A stretch of 64,000 nucleotides of DNA, from positions 62,001 through 126,000 of the forward strand of contig CAZTTG010000001.1 of the NCBI GenBank assembly GCA_964615935.1, written 5' to 3'. A program made the translations under genes and the position numbers. The notes under the pieces are model-generated. The model saw nothing but the letters and a program-made list of their open reading frames with translations. It searched no databases and was not told the origin of the DNA. The stretch's first letter is position 1. Each line of letters starts with the position of its first letter. This document shows, piece after piece, positions 1 through 8,628 of the stretch. Source of the stretch: CAZTTG01 sp964615935. GTDB lineage: Bacteria > Planctomycetota > UBA1135 > GCA-002686595.

Positions 1-1095
1 CACCATGGCGACGCGCAGCGCGGGCGAGAAGCCGTGCTCGGCGTCCGCTTCGACCAGATCGATCCGCTCGGGGAAGCCCAGGCGGTCGTAGAAGCGCCGG
101 GCCCGCCCGAAGGTGGTCCGGGTCCCCTCGATCGGGAAGAAGTCCCGGGTGGCGGCGCAGATCAGGGTCGGTCGGGGGGCCCGCAGGATGGCGTACTCGG
201 CGTGGTCCAGGCCCGCGGCGATCTGCCCGAAGACGTTCTGCTCCGCATCCTGGGGGCCGATCTCGGCCAGGAGGTGCTGGAAGTCGGTCAGGTAGCAGCT
301 CGGCGCGGCGCAGCGGATCCGCGGGTCGAGGGCCATCAGGTAGCTGGTCTGGGTGCCGCCGCCGGAGTTGCCGCTGCACCCGATCCGCTCGGGATCGACG
401 TCCTCGCGGCCGCACAGGTAGTCGATGGCGCGCACGCCGTCCCAGACCATGTGGGCGGCCAGGTTCTCCCCCAGCAGGACGCAGGCGGGCCCCAGGACCA
501 TGTGCTCCTCGGTGGCGCGGAAGCGGCCCGTTCCATCCGCGGCCAGGACCTGCTTGCGCTCGCCCTGGCCGATGGGGTCGAAGCAGAGGGCGGCGACGCC
601 GCTGCGGGCGAGCAGGATGCAGGCGCGCTGGTAGGACTCGGCCGCCTTGCCGTTCTGGCTGTGACCGCAGGGGACCAGGACGGCCGGGTGGGGCGGAGGG
701 GAGTCGGGCAGGTAGAGCGCGGCGCTGACGCAGAAGCCCGGCCGGCTCTCGAAGAGCACCTTCTCGATCCGGAAGCCGTCGCGCAGGAGGACCCCGGTGA
801 CGCGCGGCGAGAGGGGCGTGCGCTCGGGGAAGCCGCCCAGCCGCTCCTCGAACAGGCCCCGCATCCGGGCCTGGTAGGCGCTGAGCTCGGCGGGCTCGTC
901 GATCTCCTCGAGGGCCGCCGCCGACCGCCTCGCGAGCTCTCCGGCGGCCTCAAGGAGCGCCTCCCCCACCAGGCGGTCGGCGGGCACTCCCCCGTGCCCC
1001 CCTCCCAGCACCCGCAGGTCCTCCTGGGCCCGGGCCCCCTCCGCGGCGGGGAGCAGGAGCGCCAGGGCCAGAGCCGCGGACCGGAGCGAGGACAT
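1..1095 (-). CDS. Secreted alpha/beta hydrolase, acetyl-xylan-esterase-like (3' end cut by window edge)
   Basis: The reading frame is open for 365 codons from an ATG at 1095 to base 1 and continues off the window, so the C-terminus is missing. Residues 1-23 form a signal peptide ending in an A-R-A-Q type site. A long helical lead-in (about 40-85) precedes an alpha/beta hydrolase core. The nucleophile elbow GNSGG places the catalytic serine at Ser244, and an EHGF motif gives a likely catalytic His354. The domain resembles the acetyl-xylan-esterase/dienelactone-hydrolase-like exported hydrolases common in planctomycetes, so the probable role is ester cleavage on plant or algal polysaccharide outside the cytoplasm. 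The start lies 6 bp after the stop of the upstream DUF6807 gene, so the two are almost certainly cotranscribed. The substrate is unknown. Confidence 0.8.
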   Translation of the reverse strand, partial: MSSLRSAALALALLLPAAEGARAQEDLRVLGGGHGGVPADRLVGEALLEAAGELARRSAAALEEIDEPAELSAYQARMRGLFEERLGGFPERTPLSPRVTGVLLRDGFRIEKVLFESRPGFCVSAALYLPDSPPPHPAVLVPCGHSQNGKAAESYQRACILLARSGVAALCFDPIGQGERKQVLAADGTGRFRATEEHMVLGPACVLLGENLAAHMVWDGVRAIDYLCGREDVDPERIGCSGNSGGGTQTSYLMALDPRIRCAAPSCYLTDFQHLLAEIGPQDAEQNVFGQIAAGLDHAEYAILRAPRPTLICAATRDFFPIEGTRTTFGRARRFYDRLGFPERIDLVEADAEHGFSPALRVAMV

Positions 1096-1101
1096 GGGCG
1101 C

Positions 1102-2397
1102 CTACTCGCGCGTGAGCTCCGTCCGCACCGGCACGACGAACGCCCGGTACAGCTCCTGGCAGTCCTCCGCGGCGAGGCCCGCGTGCTTCTCGCCATCCAG
1201 CACCAGGATCCGATAGCGCAGCGCGAGGGGCTCGCCATCGCGGAGGCTCGCCGTGAAGAAGGCGCCGAAGCGCCCGTAGCTGCGGGTGTTGTAGACCGTC
1301 GGCCGGGGGTTGTCGGGATGGTCCATGTGCATCACGGCGTAGGCCTGCCCGCCCACGGGGAAGCGGCCCACCACCCAGGGGCATTCGCTCCAGTTGTCGT
1401 TCTCGCCCCCCTCGGCCGAGGCGGGGCGCAGGTAGGTGCACGACTCGGCATCGGCGACCTCCTGGGCGGCGCGGAACTGGAAGCCGGCATGGGCGGGGTC
1501 CCCGTCGAGGAGTACCTCTCCCGAGGCCGACGCCAGCTCGATCTCGAAGTCCATCAGGCGCAGGCCCTCGGGCTGCGCCCAGGTGGTGAGGGTGCGCCGG
1601 TCGCGGACGATGACCCCCCGCTCCCCGCCGACCCACTCGCTGGTCGAGATCGAGCGCGCCATCACGTGACCCAGCGCCTCGCGCTCGGGGGCGAAGCCCC
1701 GGTGCTGCTGCGACTCGCTGCGCCCCTCGCCGGCGAACCAGAAGTTGTGCTCCTCACCGGCGGCGATCGTCTTCGACCAGCCGATGAACAGGCCGCGGTG
1801 GTGGGGGTACTTGCCCCCCGGCCCCTTGGTGATGAGCTGCATCCCGTCGAAGCCGAAGAGGCGATGGTAGGTCTTGTAGGTGACCGCGAATTGCTCTGGA
1901 TCGAAGAGCGTGTGGTGCCGCCAGATCCGCCGCTGTCGGTGCAGCAGGTCCCGGTGGCCCTCCCGATCCACGAAGCGGAAGCGGGGCGACCGCAGGAGGT
2001 CGAAGTGCTCGGGCTCCATCTCGGAGACCGGCATCAGGTCGAGCTGGAGCTCGACGGGCTCGCCGGCGGTCAGCTCGGGCTCGATCCAGTGCACCCCCAG
2101 GGCCTCCAGGCGACCGCGCTCGTCGCGCCGCCGGCTCCAGTCGAGCTGGGCGACCCGCGGCGTGCCCCCGGAGAGCACCGGACGCACGGACGCGAACCAG
2201 CGCTCGGGATCCCCGAAGCGGCGCTCCTCGGGAATGTCCCGGCCGACCTCGAGCCAGACGCTCACCGGGGAGTGTCCCCGCGAGACGGCCCCGGGGTCGG
2301 CGATCACTCGCCAGCTGGCCTCCTGGGCCAGCCCGGAGCTCACCAGGGTCAGCGCCGCCAGCAGCCATCCCCTCCATCGCTGTACGGTTCGACCCAT
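1102..2397 (-). CDS. Secreted DUF6807 (PmoA-like) family protein
   Basis: This 431-residue protein has a signal peptide (about residues 1-25, cleaved near GLAQ-E) and is exported. The C-terminal two thirds carries the DUF6807 hallmarks, including the PHHRGLFIGW motif and conserved G-GERGV and D-HPDNPR segments. The family is often labelled 'methane oxygenase PmoA', which is a misnomer: these are not membrane methane monooxygenase subunits. Members sit beside carbohydrate-active enzymes in planctomycetes and Bacteroidota, and their reaction is unknown. The ATG at 2397 is chosen because it begins the signal peptide; the frame stays open much further upstream, but only through antisense sequence of the divergent protease gene. 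The esterase gene follows after 6 bp, which suggests a two-gene operon. Confidence 0.82.
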   Translation of the reverse strand: MGRTVQRWRGWLLAALTLVSSGLAQEASWRVIADPGAVSRGHSPVSVWLEVGRDIPEERRFGDPERWFASVRPVLSGGTPRVAQLDWSRRRDERGRLEALGVHWIEPELTAGEPVELQLDLMPVSEMEPEHFDLLRSPRFRFVDREGHRDLLHRQRRIWRHHTLFDPEQFAVTYKTYHRLFGFDGMQLITKGPGGKYPHHRGLFIGWSKTIAAGEEHNFWFAGEGRSESQQHRGFAPEREALGHVMARSISTSEWVGGERGVIVRDRRTLTTWAQPEGLRLMDFEIELASASGEVLLDGDPAHAGFQFRAAQEVADAESCTYLRPASAEGGENDNWSECPWVVGRFPVGGQAYAVMHMDHPDNPRPTVYNTRSYGRFGAFFTASLRDGEPLALRYRILVLDGEKHAGLAAEDCQELYRAFVVPVRTELTRE

Positions 2398-2541
2398 GGT
2401 GACGCGGATGCGTTGCCCTCGCCGACGCGGGCGCAGGCCGGGACGGGGGCTAGAGTCGAGAATACCGCCCACGCGAGGTGCGCTCCAACGGAAGTCGCTA
2501 GGATGTTCGGCTCGAAACGAGACGCGTACAGGGAGTTCGAA

Positions 2542-5004
2542 ATGAGCGAAGGCGAGGCTGCGATCGGGGCAGGGAGCGGCGTGCAGGCCGCCCTGCGGGT
2601 TCCCTGCGAGAAGCTGCGCTGGCGGTGCGGCGAGGCAGACCTGGGGTTCCAGTCCACGGAGCAGGTGGAGCCCCTGCCCGGCATCATCGGCCAGGACGAC
2701 GCGGTCGACGCCCTGCGCTTCGGCCTGGAGATCTACGCCCCCGGCCAGAACATCTTCGTGCGGGGCCTGACCGGCACCGGGCGCATGACCTCGCTCAGCC
2801 GGCTGCTGCAGGAGATCCAGCCGGACTGCGCTCTGGGCTCGGACTTCTGCTACGTCCACGGCTTCGATCGGCCCGATCGCCCGCGCCTCCTGACCCTGCC
2901 GCGGGGGAGGGCCAAGGCCTTCGCCAGCCGGATCGACGAGCTCATCGGCTTCATCCGCAACGAGCTCGGGCCGGCGCTCTCCTCGGACGCGCTCCAGGCG
3001 CGGAGGGAGTTCCTGGAGGAGCTCATCCAGGAGCGCAGCAAGCAGATCGCCCAGCCCTTCGAGGAGGAGCTCCGGGCCAGCCAGCTCACCATGGCCAACG
3101 TCCAGGTGGGTTCCAACATCCAGCCGGCCATGCTCCCGCTGATCGACGGGGAGCCCGCGCCGCCGGAGAAGCTGGAGCAGCTCCGCCGGAAGGGCGCCCT
3201 CGACGATGCGGCCATCGAGCAGATCCAGGAGCGCATCAAGACCTTCTCCAAGCGGCTCCAGGAGGTCTCGCAGGAGCTGCAGGAGATCCAGAACGAGCAC
3301 GCGCGGGAGGTGCGCGGGCTGTACCAGGGAGCGGCCCGCGAGATCCTGGGCAACGCCGCCCGCCCGATCCGCGAGGAGCACTCATCCGAGGACATCTCCC
3401 GCTTCCTCGACGAACTGATCACCGATGTGGTCGAGCGCGGGCTCGACGAACTCAAGGCGGGGAACGACCCCACCCGTCTCTACCGGGTCAACCCCATCCT
3501 GGCCCACGGCCCCGACGAGCCCTGCCCGATCATCGTCGAGAACACCCCCACGATGTCGAACCTCCTGGGGACCATCGATCGCCAGATTCTGCCGCAGGGC
3601 GGGAGCATCTCCGACCACACGATGATCAACGCCGGCTCCCTGCTGCGCGCCGAGGGGGGCTACCTGATCCTCGACGCGCGGGACGTCCTGTCCGAGCCGG
3701 GCGCGTGGAAGGCCCTGGTACGCACCCTGCGCACGGAGAAGCTCGAGATCATCTCCCCCGACTCGGCGCTGCCGTGGGTGGGGCGCTCCCTCAAGCCCGA
3801 GCCGATCTCCCTGCAGGTCAAGGTGATCCTGATCGGCGACCCCGGGCTGTACCACCTGCTGGATGGCCACGACGCCGACTTCTCGAACCTCTTCAAGGTG
3901 CTGGCGGACTTCGACTCCAGCATCGAGCGCTGCCCGGAGGGCATCCAGCGCTACGCCGGGGTGCTCGCCCGCATCGCCGCCGAGGAGGGGCTGCCGCACT
4001 TCGAGAGCGGCGCGGTGGCCGCCCTGGCCGAGCACGGCGCGCGCATCGCGGCCCGCAACGACCGGCTGACCACCCGCTTCGGCCGGCTGGTGGACCTGGC
4101 CCGCGAGGCGGCCTTCCTGACCCGCAAGCGCGGGGCCCCGCGGGTCAGCGCCGAGTTCGTCCGCGACGCGATCCGGCTCAACAAGCGCCGGGGCGACCTG
4201 CCGGCGCGGCGCTTCCGGGAGATGGTCGCCGAGGGCACCATCCGCATCCAGACCAGCGGCTCCGCGGTCGGTCAGGTCAACGGGCTGGCGGTCATGTCGG
4301 CGGGTCCCCTGACCTACGGATTCCCCTCCCGCATCACCTCCACCATCGGCCCGGGGAGCGCCGGCGCCATCAACATCGAGCGCGAATCCCAGCTCTCGGG
4401 AGCCATCCACACCAAGGGCTTCTACATCCTGGGGGGGCTGCTGCGGTACCTCCTGCGCACCAAGCACCCCCTGGCCTTCTCGGCCTCGGTGGCCTTCGAA
4501 CAGAGCTACGGGGGGATCGACGGCGATTCCGCCTCGGGGGCCGAGATCTGCTGCCTGCTGTCGGCCCTGACCGAGATCCCCCTGCGGCAGGACCTGGCCA
4601 TGACCGGCGCCATCGACCAGCACGGCCACATCCAGCCCATCGGCGCCGCCACCGAGAAGATCGAGGGCTTCTTCGACACCTGCTCGGACGGTGGCCTGAC
4701 CGGGACCCAGGGCGTGATCATCCCCGCCTCGAACGTCCGCAACCTCATGCTGCGCGAGGACGTGGTGGAGGCCTGCCGCGACGGCCGCTTCAGCGTGTAC
4801 GCGGTGGACACCATCCACCAGGCCCTGGCGCTCTTCACCGGCTGCGAGGTCGGGGAGCCCGACGAGGAGGACGAGTACGCCGAGGGCACGCTGCTGTTCG
4901 AGGCGGTCTCGAGGGCCTACGAGTACTGGGCCATGGCGGCGATCGCGCCCCACGCGGCGGTCATCGAGGAAGAGGAAGAGGAGGAGGGCGCGGCCGAGGC
5001 CTGA
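2542..5004 (+). CDS. Lon-related AAA+ ATP-dependent Ser-Lys protease (LonB-like)
   Basis: This 820-residue protein joins an N-terminal AAA+ module to a C-terminal Lon protease domain, without the classical Lon N-domain. The P-loop region GLTGTGRMTS is at residues 75-84, with arginine where lysine is usual, as in other members of this COG1067-type family. The middle contains a long charged coiled coil (about 125-260). The proteolytic dyad is Ser663 in GDSASG and Lys706 in TEKIEG, spaced 43 residues as in E. coli Lon. A run of glutamates ends the protein. The ATG at 2542 is preferred because GGGAG lies six bases upstream; the earlier in-frame ATG at 2503 has no properly spaced ribosome site. 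A role in ATP-driven cytosolic degradation of proteins is inferred from the family. The gene is divergent from the DUF6807 gene. Confidence 0.9.
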   Translation: MSEGEAAIGAGSGVQAALRVPCEKLRWRCGEADLGFQSTEQVEPLPGIIGQDDAVDALRFGLEIYAPGQNIFVRGLTGTGRMTSLSRLLQEIQPDCALGSDFCYVHGFDRPDRPRLLTLPRGRAKAFASRIDELIGFIRNELGPALSSDALQARREFLEELIQERSKQIAQPFEEELRASQLTMANVQVGSNIQPAMLPLIDGEPAPPEKLEQLRRKGALDDAAIEQIQERIKTFSKRLQEVSQELQEIQNEHAREVRGLYQGAAREILGNAARPIREEHSSEDISRFLDELITDVVERGLDELKAGNDPTRLYRVNPILAHGPDEPCPIIVENTPTMSNLLGTIDRQILPQGGSISDHTMINAGSLLRAEGGYLILDARDVLSEPGAWKALVRTLRTEKLEIISPDSALPWVGRSLKPEPISLQVKVILIGDPGLYHLLDGHDADFSNLFKVLADFDSSIERCPEGIQRYAGVLARIAAEEGLPHFESGAVAALAEHGARIAARNDRLTTRFGRLVDLAREAAFLTRKRGAPRVSAEFVRDAIRLNKRRGDLPARRFREMVAEGTIRIQTSGSAVGQVNGLAVMSAGPLTYGFPSRITSTIGPGSAGAINIERESQLSGAIHTKGFYILGGLLRYLLRTKHPLAFSASVAFEQSYGGIDGDSASGAEICCLLSALTEIPLRQDLAMTGAIDQHGHIQPIGAATEKIEGFFDTCSDGGLTGTQGVIIPASNVRNLMLREDVVEACRDGRFSVYAVDTIHQALALFTGCEVGEPDEEDEYAEGTLLFEAVSRAYEYWAMAAIAPHAAVIEEEEEEEGAAEA

Positions 5005-5042
5005 GCTCCGCCCCCGGCGCGGCCGCGACACCCTCTGGAACC

Positions 5043-6205
5043 ATGAAGAACCTCCTTGCGGCCCTCGGCCTCGGGCTGGCGATCGCGCTGCTGACCTCCG
5101 CCGCGCGTCCCTGCACCGGCTTCTTCGTGTACCAGGACGGTCGGGCCTTCGCCGGCAACAACGAGGACTACTGGGATCCGGACACCAAGGTGTGGTTCGT
5201 CCCCGCGACGGAGGATGCCTACGGCTGCGTCTTCTTCGGCTACGGGAACCTGTTCCCCCAGGGGGGCATGAACAGGGGGGCATGAACACGGAGGGCCTCT
5301 TCTCCGACGGTTTCGCCACCGCCCCACATCCGGTCGAGGACCACGCGGGCAAGGAGACCTTCGGGGGCAATCTGATCGAGCACGCCATGCTCACCTGCGG
5401 CACGGTCGCCGAGGTGGTGGAGCTGTTCAGCCGGCACGACCTGCGCTTCCTCGAGAACGCCATGACCATGTTCGCGGACAGGACGGGCGACTCGGTCATC
5501 ATCGAGGGAGACGAGCTCCTGCGCATCGAGGGGCGGTATCAGATCACCACGAACTTCTACCAGTCCGCGACCTCGCCCGAGACCTACGCCTGCGGGCGCT
5601 GGAAGATCGCGCGGCGCATGCTGGAGGAGAGCGAGGAGGTCTCGGTCGATCTCTGCCGACGCGTCCTGGCCGCCACCCACGTCGAGGAGCAGGCCCAGAC
5701 GCTGTACTCCAACGTCTACGACCTCCAGCGCGGCCTCGTGTACCTCTATCACTTCCACGACTTCGAGAACGTCGTGGTCCTCGACCTCGCCGAGGAGCTC
5801 GAGAAGGGGGCCCGCGTCATCGATCTGCCCTCGCTCTTCCCCGAGACCTTCGCCTACCAGCGCTGGCTGGAGAAGAAGGAGCGGGAGATCGAGGAGGAGA
5901 GGCGTCGGCGCCGCGCCGAGGGGATCGACCCCGCGGTCCTGGACCAGCTCGTGGGGCGCTACGAGCTGGCGCTGCCGGGAGATCGGACCGACACCCTGAG
6001 CGTGCGGCGGGAGGGTGAGCGGCTCCTGATCCTCGGCGAGGATGGGGAGGAGGTGGAGATCCTGCCCGAGTCGGAGCTTCTCTGGTTCCACGTAGGGCCC
6101 GGCGGCAGCTACGACTGCGAGTTCCACCGCGATGCAGAGGGGGGCGTGACCGGCCTCACCCTCGAGTTCTTGGGCGCGCGGTACGAGGGCCGGCGGATCG
6201 ACTGA
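5043..6205 (+). pseudogene. Linear-amide C-N hydrolase (choloylglycine/acyltransferase-like Ntn hydrolase), frame-broken by a 14-bp duplication
   Basis: Two adjacent frames together encode one Ntn hydrolase. The first (from ATG 5043) gives a signal peptide and the nucleophile segment, with Cys24 in PCTGFF expected to become N-terminal. It runs to GNLFPQGGMN and then hits a stop at 5283-5285. The second frame resumes at MNTEGLFSDG and continues to a TGA at 6203-6205. Removing one copy of the perfect tandem 14-mer at 5261-5288 restores FPQGGMNTEGLFSDG without a gap, and the result is about 382 residues. The family hydrolyses carbon-nitrogen bonds in linear amides, typically outside the cytoplasm. 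The break may be a recent slippage mutation or an assembly error. The gene is convergent with the S9 peptidase, 12 bp away. Confidence 0.8.
5261..5288. repeat. Perfect tandem duplication of a 14-bp unit
   Basis: The unit GGGGGGCATGAACA occurs twice with no mismatch. Fourteen is not a multiple of three, so the duplication shifts the frame of the surrounding Ntn hydrolase gene. Each unit starts with a G6 run, a plausible slippage substrate. Confidence 0.95.
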
Positions 6206-6217
6206 GGGCGCGCAGCC

Positions 6218-8476
6218 CTAGTCGACGGGCACCATCAGCTCCGGTGTCAGGTGCTCCGCGAAGAACTCGCTCTGCGCCCTCATCGCGTACGCCCCTCCCA
6301 CCCGCAGGGAGTGGTCCGCGCCGGGGATGACGACGAGGTCGTGCTGCTTGCCCGCCTCGATCAGGGCCGAGGTCATCTTCATCGTCGCCGAGAAGGAGGC
6401 GTTGACGTCGGCCGTGCCGTGGATGAGGAGGAGGTGCCCCTCGAGCTGCTTCGCCAGCTTCAGGCTCGAGGCCGCCTCGTAGGCCTCGGGGTTGTTCTGG
6501 GGCGTCCCCATGTAGCCCTCGATCGGCGTGGCGTGGTGGTCGTACAGGTCGTAGACCGGCGCCATGGCCACGCCCGCGCGGTACACCTCGGGCGCGAGCA
6601 GCATCGCGCGCACCGTCATGTAACCGCCCCACGACGAGCCGAAGATCCCCACGCGGTCGAGGTCCACGTAGGGGCGCTCGGCGGCCAGCGCGCGCAGGGC
6701 CGAGACGTGGTCGGGGATCTCGTTCGTCCCGAAGCTCAGGTGCACGACGTCCTGGAAGGCCTTGCCGCGCCCGGTAGTGCCGCGGCCGTCGACGATCATC
6801 ACCAGGTAGCCCTCCTCGGCCAGGACGCGGGCCTGCATGCCGCGCCCGTCGCCGTAGGAGTGCGGGACCCAGGTGGTGAAGGGTCCGTTGTAGATGAAGT
6901 CGAGGATCGGGTACTTGCGCGCGGGATCGAAGTCGCGGGGCTTGTAGAGCAGGCCGTGCAGCTCGGCCGCGCCGTCGGCGGCGGGGACGACGAACTTCTC
7001 GGGCAGCGCGGCGGTCTCGTCCACGGGCTCCGCCTCGGCGACCGTCAGGAGCAGCGCGCCGTCGGCTCGGCGGTAGACGCTGCGCGGTGGGTCCACGGGC
7101 GAGGAGTAGGTATCGACGAAGGTCGTCCTCTTCGGTCCGAAGGAGATCTCGTGCGTGCCCGGGCCCTCGGTGAGGCGCTCGAAGCCCTCCCCGTCGAGAC
7201 CGCAGCGGTAGAGGTGCGTCTCGTAGGGATCCTCCTCCGCGTGGCCCAGGAACCAGACCACCTCCTCCTCGGGATCCACGGCCACCGCCTTCTCCACCGG
7301 GAACTCGCCCTGCGTGATCGGACCGAGCAGGTTCCCCTCGAAGTCATAGAGGTAGAGGTGTCGCCAGCCGCTGCGGTCGGACATCCACACGAAGCGCTCC
7401 CCGTCGCCCACGCCGCGCAGCAGGTCCCGCCACATGATCATCAGCTCCAGCCCGCCGATGAAGGTCTCGCTGGTCTCGGTGAGGAGGACGCGCGACTCCC
7501 CGGTCTCGGCGTCGGCGGCCAGGAGGTCGAGCCGCTTGTACTCGCGATCGATGCGGCCGATCAGCACCTCTGAGCCGTCCGCGCGCCACCCCCAGACGAC
7601 CGCGTACTCGTCGGGACGGCCGGTGCCCTCCACGGCGACGCGCTCGCCGCTCGCCACGTCGATGACGTGGACGGCCAGGAGGGGCATGGTCTGGCCCGCG
7701 CGGGGGAAGGCGAAGAGCTCGACCTCCTCGGACTCCTGCAGCCAGTCGACGACGGCGATCCGCGGCACCTCGCGGGCGTCCGCCCGCAATACGGCGACGC
7801 GGCTTCCGTCGGGGGACCAGCAGCCCTGATCGGCGGCCCAGCTCCAGTACTTCTCGCCGTCCTCGGTCAGGGGAGTCGTCTCGTCGTCCGCGGCCCGGCG
7901 GAGGGAGAGGTCGTCGTCCTCGGCGCGCAGGAGCAGCTCGCCGTCGGGGGACGGGCGCTCCATGATCGCGTCGGAGCCGACGGTGAAGCCGGCCTCGATC
8001 TTCCTCGGCGTCCGGCGCTTCTCCAGCTCGGCCTCCTCCTCCGGAATCCGTGTCAGCTCGTAGTCGGTGAGGCGCAGGTCCCACAGGTCGCCCCTGTACT
8101 TGAAGCGCACGACGTCCTCGCCGCGGAGCTCGACCCTGGAGAAGGGCAGGCCCTCGTTGCGGACCTTCTTCCCCGTGGCCTCCGCCAGGAGCGCTCGAAC
8201 GCGCTCCACGTCCAGCATCGGGCTCGGAGGCGCCCCATCGGGTCGAGCGACCAGGATCACGCGGTCCTTCAGGCTGCCGGCCGCGTACCAGAAGCTCTCC
8301 CCGTCCGGCATCCAGTGGGGAGTGATCCTCCCCCCCGCGGCGCGCGAGACGAGGCTCGATGCACGCGGAGGGACCCCGAGGCCGTACGGATCCGGACCTC
8401 GCGTCGGTGCAGTGGCGGCTTTCGCGCCGAGGAGGGACGCGAGAATGGCGAGGAGGACGCTGGCGATCGGCGACAT
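6218..8476 (-). CDS. Exported S9 family peptidase (dipeptidyl-peptidase IV type)
   Basis: This 752-residue protein has a signal peptide (about residues 1-22), a beta-propeller N-terminal region typical of DPP-IV (about 60-480) and a C-terminal prolyl-oligopeptidase catalytic domain (about 500-752). The nucleophile is Ser615 in FGSSWGG. The acid lies in HGTADVN and the histidine in GADHS, completing the triad in the expected order. The family releases dipeptides from peptide N-termini, usually after proline or alanine, and the signal peptide places it outside the cytoplasm. The ATG at 8476 has GGAG seven bases upstream. The next gene on this strand is more than 150 bp upstream, so this is probably a single transcription unit. 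Specificity within S9 cannot be fixed from sequence alone. Confidence 0.9.
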   Translation of the reverse strand: MSPIASVLLAILASLLGAKAATAPTRGPDPYGLGVPPRASSLVSRAAGGRITPHWMPDGESFWYAAGSLKDRVILVARPDGAPPSPMLDVERVRALLAEATGKKVRNEGLPFSRVELRGEDVVRFKYRGDLWDLRLTDYELTRIPEEEAELEKRRTPRKIEAGFTVGSDAIMERPSPDGELLLRAEDDDLSLRRAADDETTPLTEDGEKYWSWAADQGCWSPDGSRVAVLRADAREVPRIAVVDWLQESEEVELFAFPRAGQTMPLLAVHVIDVASGERVAVEGTGRPDEYAVVWGWRADGSEVLIGRIDREYKRLDLLAADAETGESRVLLTETSETFIGGLELMIMWRDLLRGVGDGERFVWMSDRSGWRHLYLYDFEGNLLGPITQGEFPVEKAVAVDPEEEVVWFLGHAEEDPYETHLYRCGLDGEGFERLTEGPGTHEISFGPKRTTFVDTYSSPVDPPRSVYRRADGALLLTVAEAEPVDETAALPEKFVVPAADGAAELHGLLYKPRDFDPARKYPILDFIYNGPFTTWVPHSYGDGRGMQARVLAEEGYLVMIVDGRGTTGRGKAFQDVVHLSFGTNEIPDHVSALRALAAERPYVDLDRVGIFGSSWGGYMTVRAMLLAPEVYRAGVAMAPVYDLYDHHATPIEGYMGTPQNNPEAYEAASSLKLAKQLEGHLLLIHGTADVNASFSATMKMTSALIEAGKQHDLVVIPGADHSLRVGGAYAMRAQSEFFAEHLTPELMVPVD

Positions 8477-8628
8477 CGAGGAGCTCCGCGCTGGAGGGAG
8501 AGGGTGGCGAGGGTGCCCACCATGATAGAGCGGCCGATGGGCCCGCTCTCCCGTGCGCGGTAAGACTTGATTTCGCGGTCCGTATCGCCCGGGAGGCGCG
8601 CACCGCGCTACGGAAATCGGGGGACCAG

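Noticed and set aside
1102..2397. Particulate methane monooxygenase subunit A, as the family nickname suggests
   Set aside because: The protein is soluble and exported with DUF6807 motifs; it has none of the membrane spans of true PmoA.
34..2541. Long plus-strand open frame preceding and fused to the Lon-like protease
   Set aside because: It is antisense to the esterase and DUF6807 genes, has no family features, and the real start has a ribosome site at 2542.
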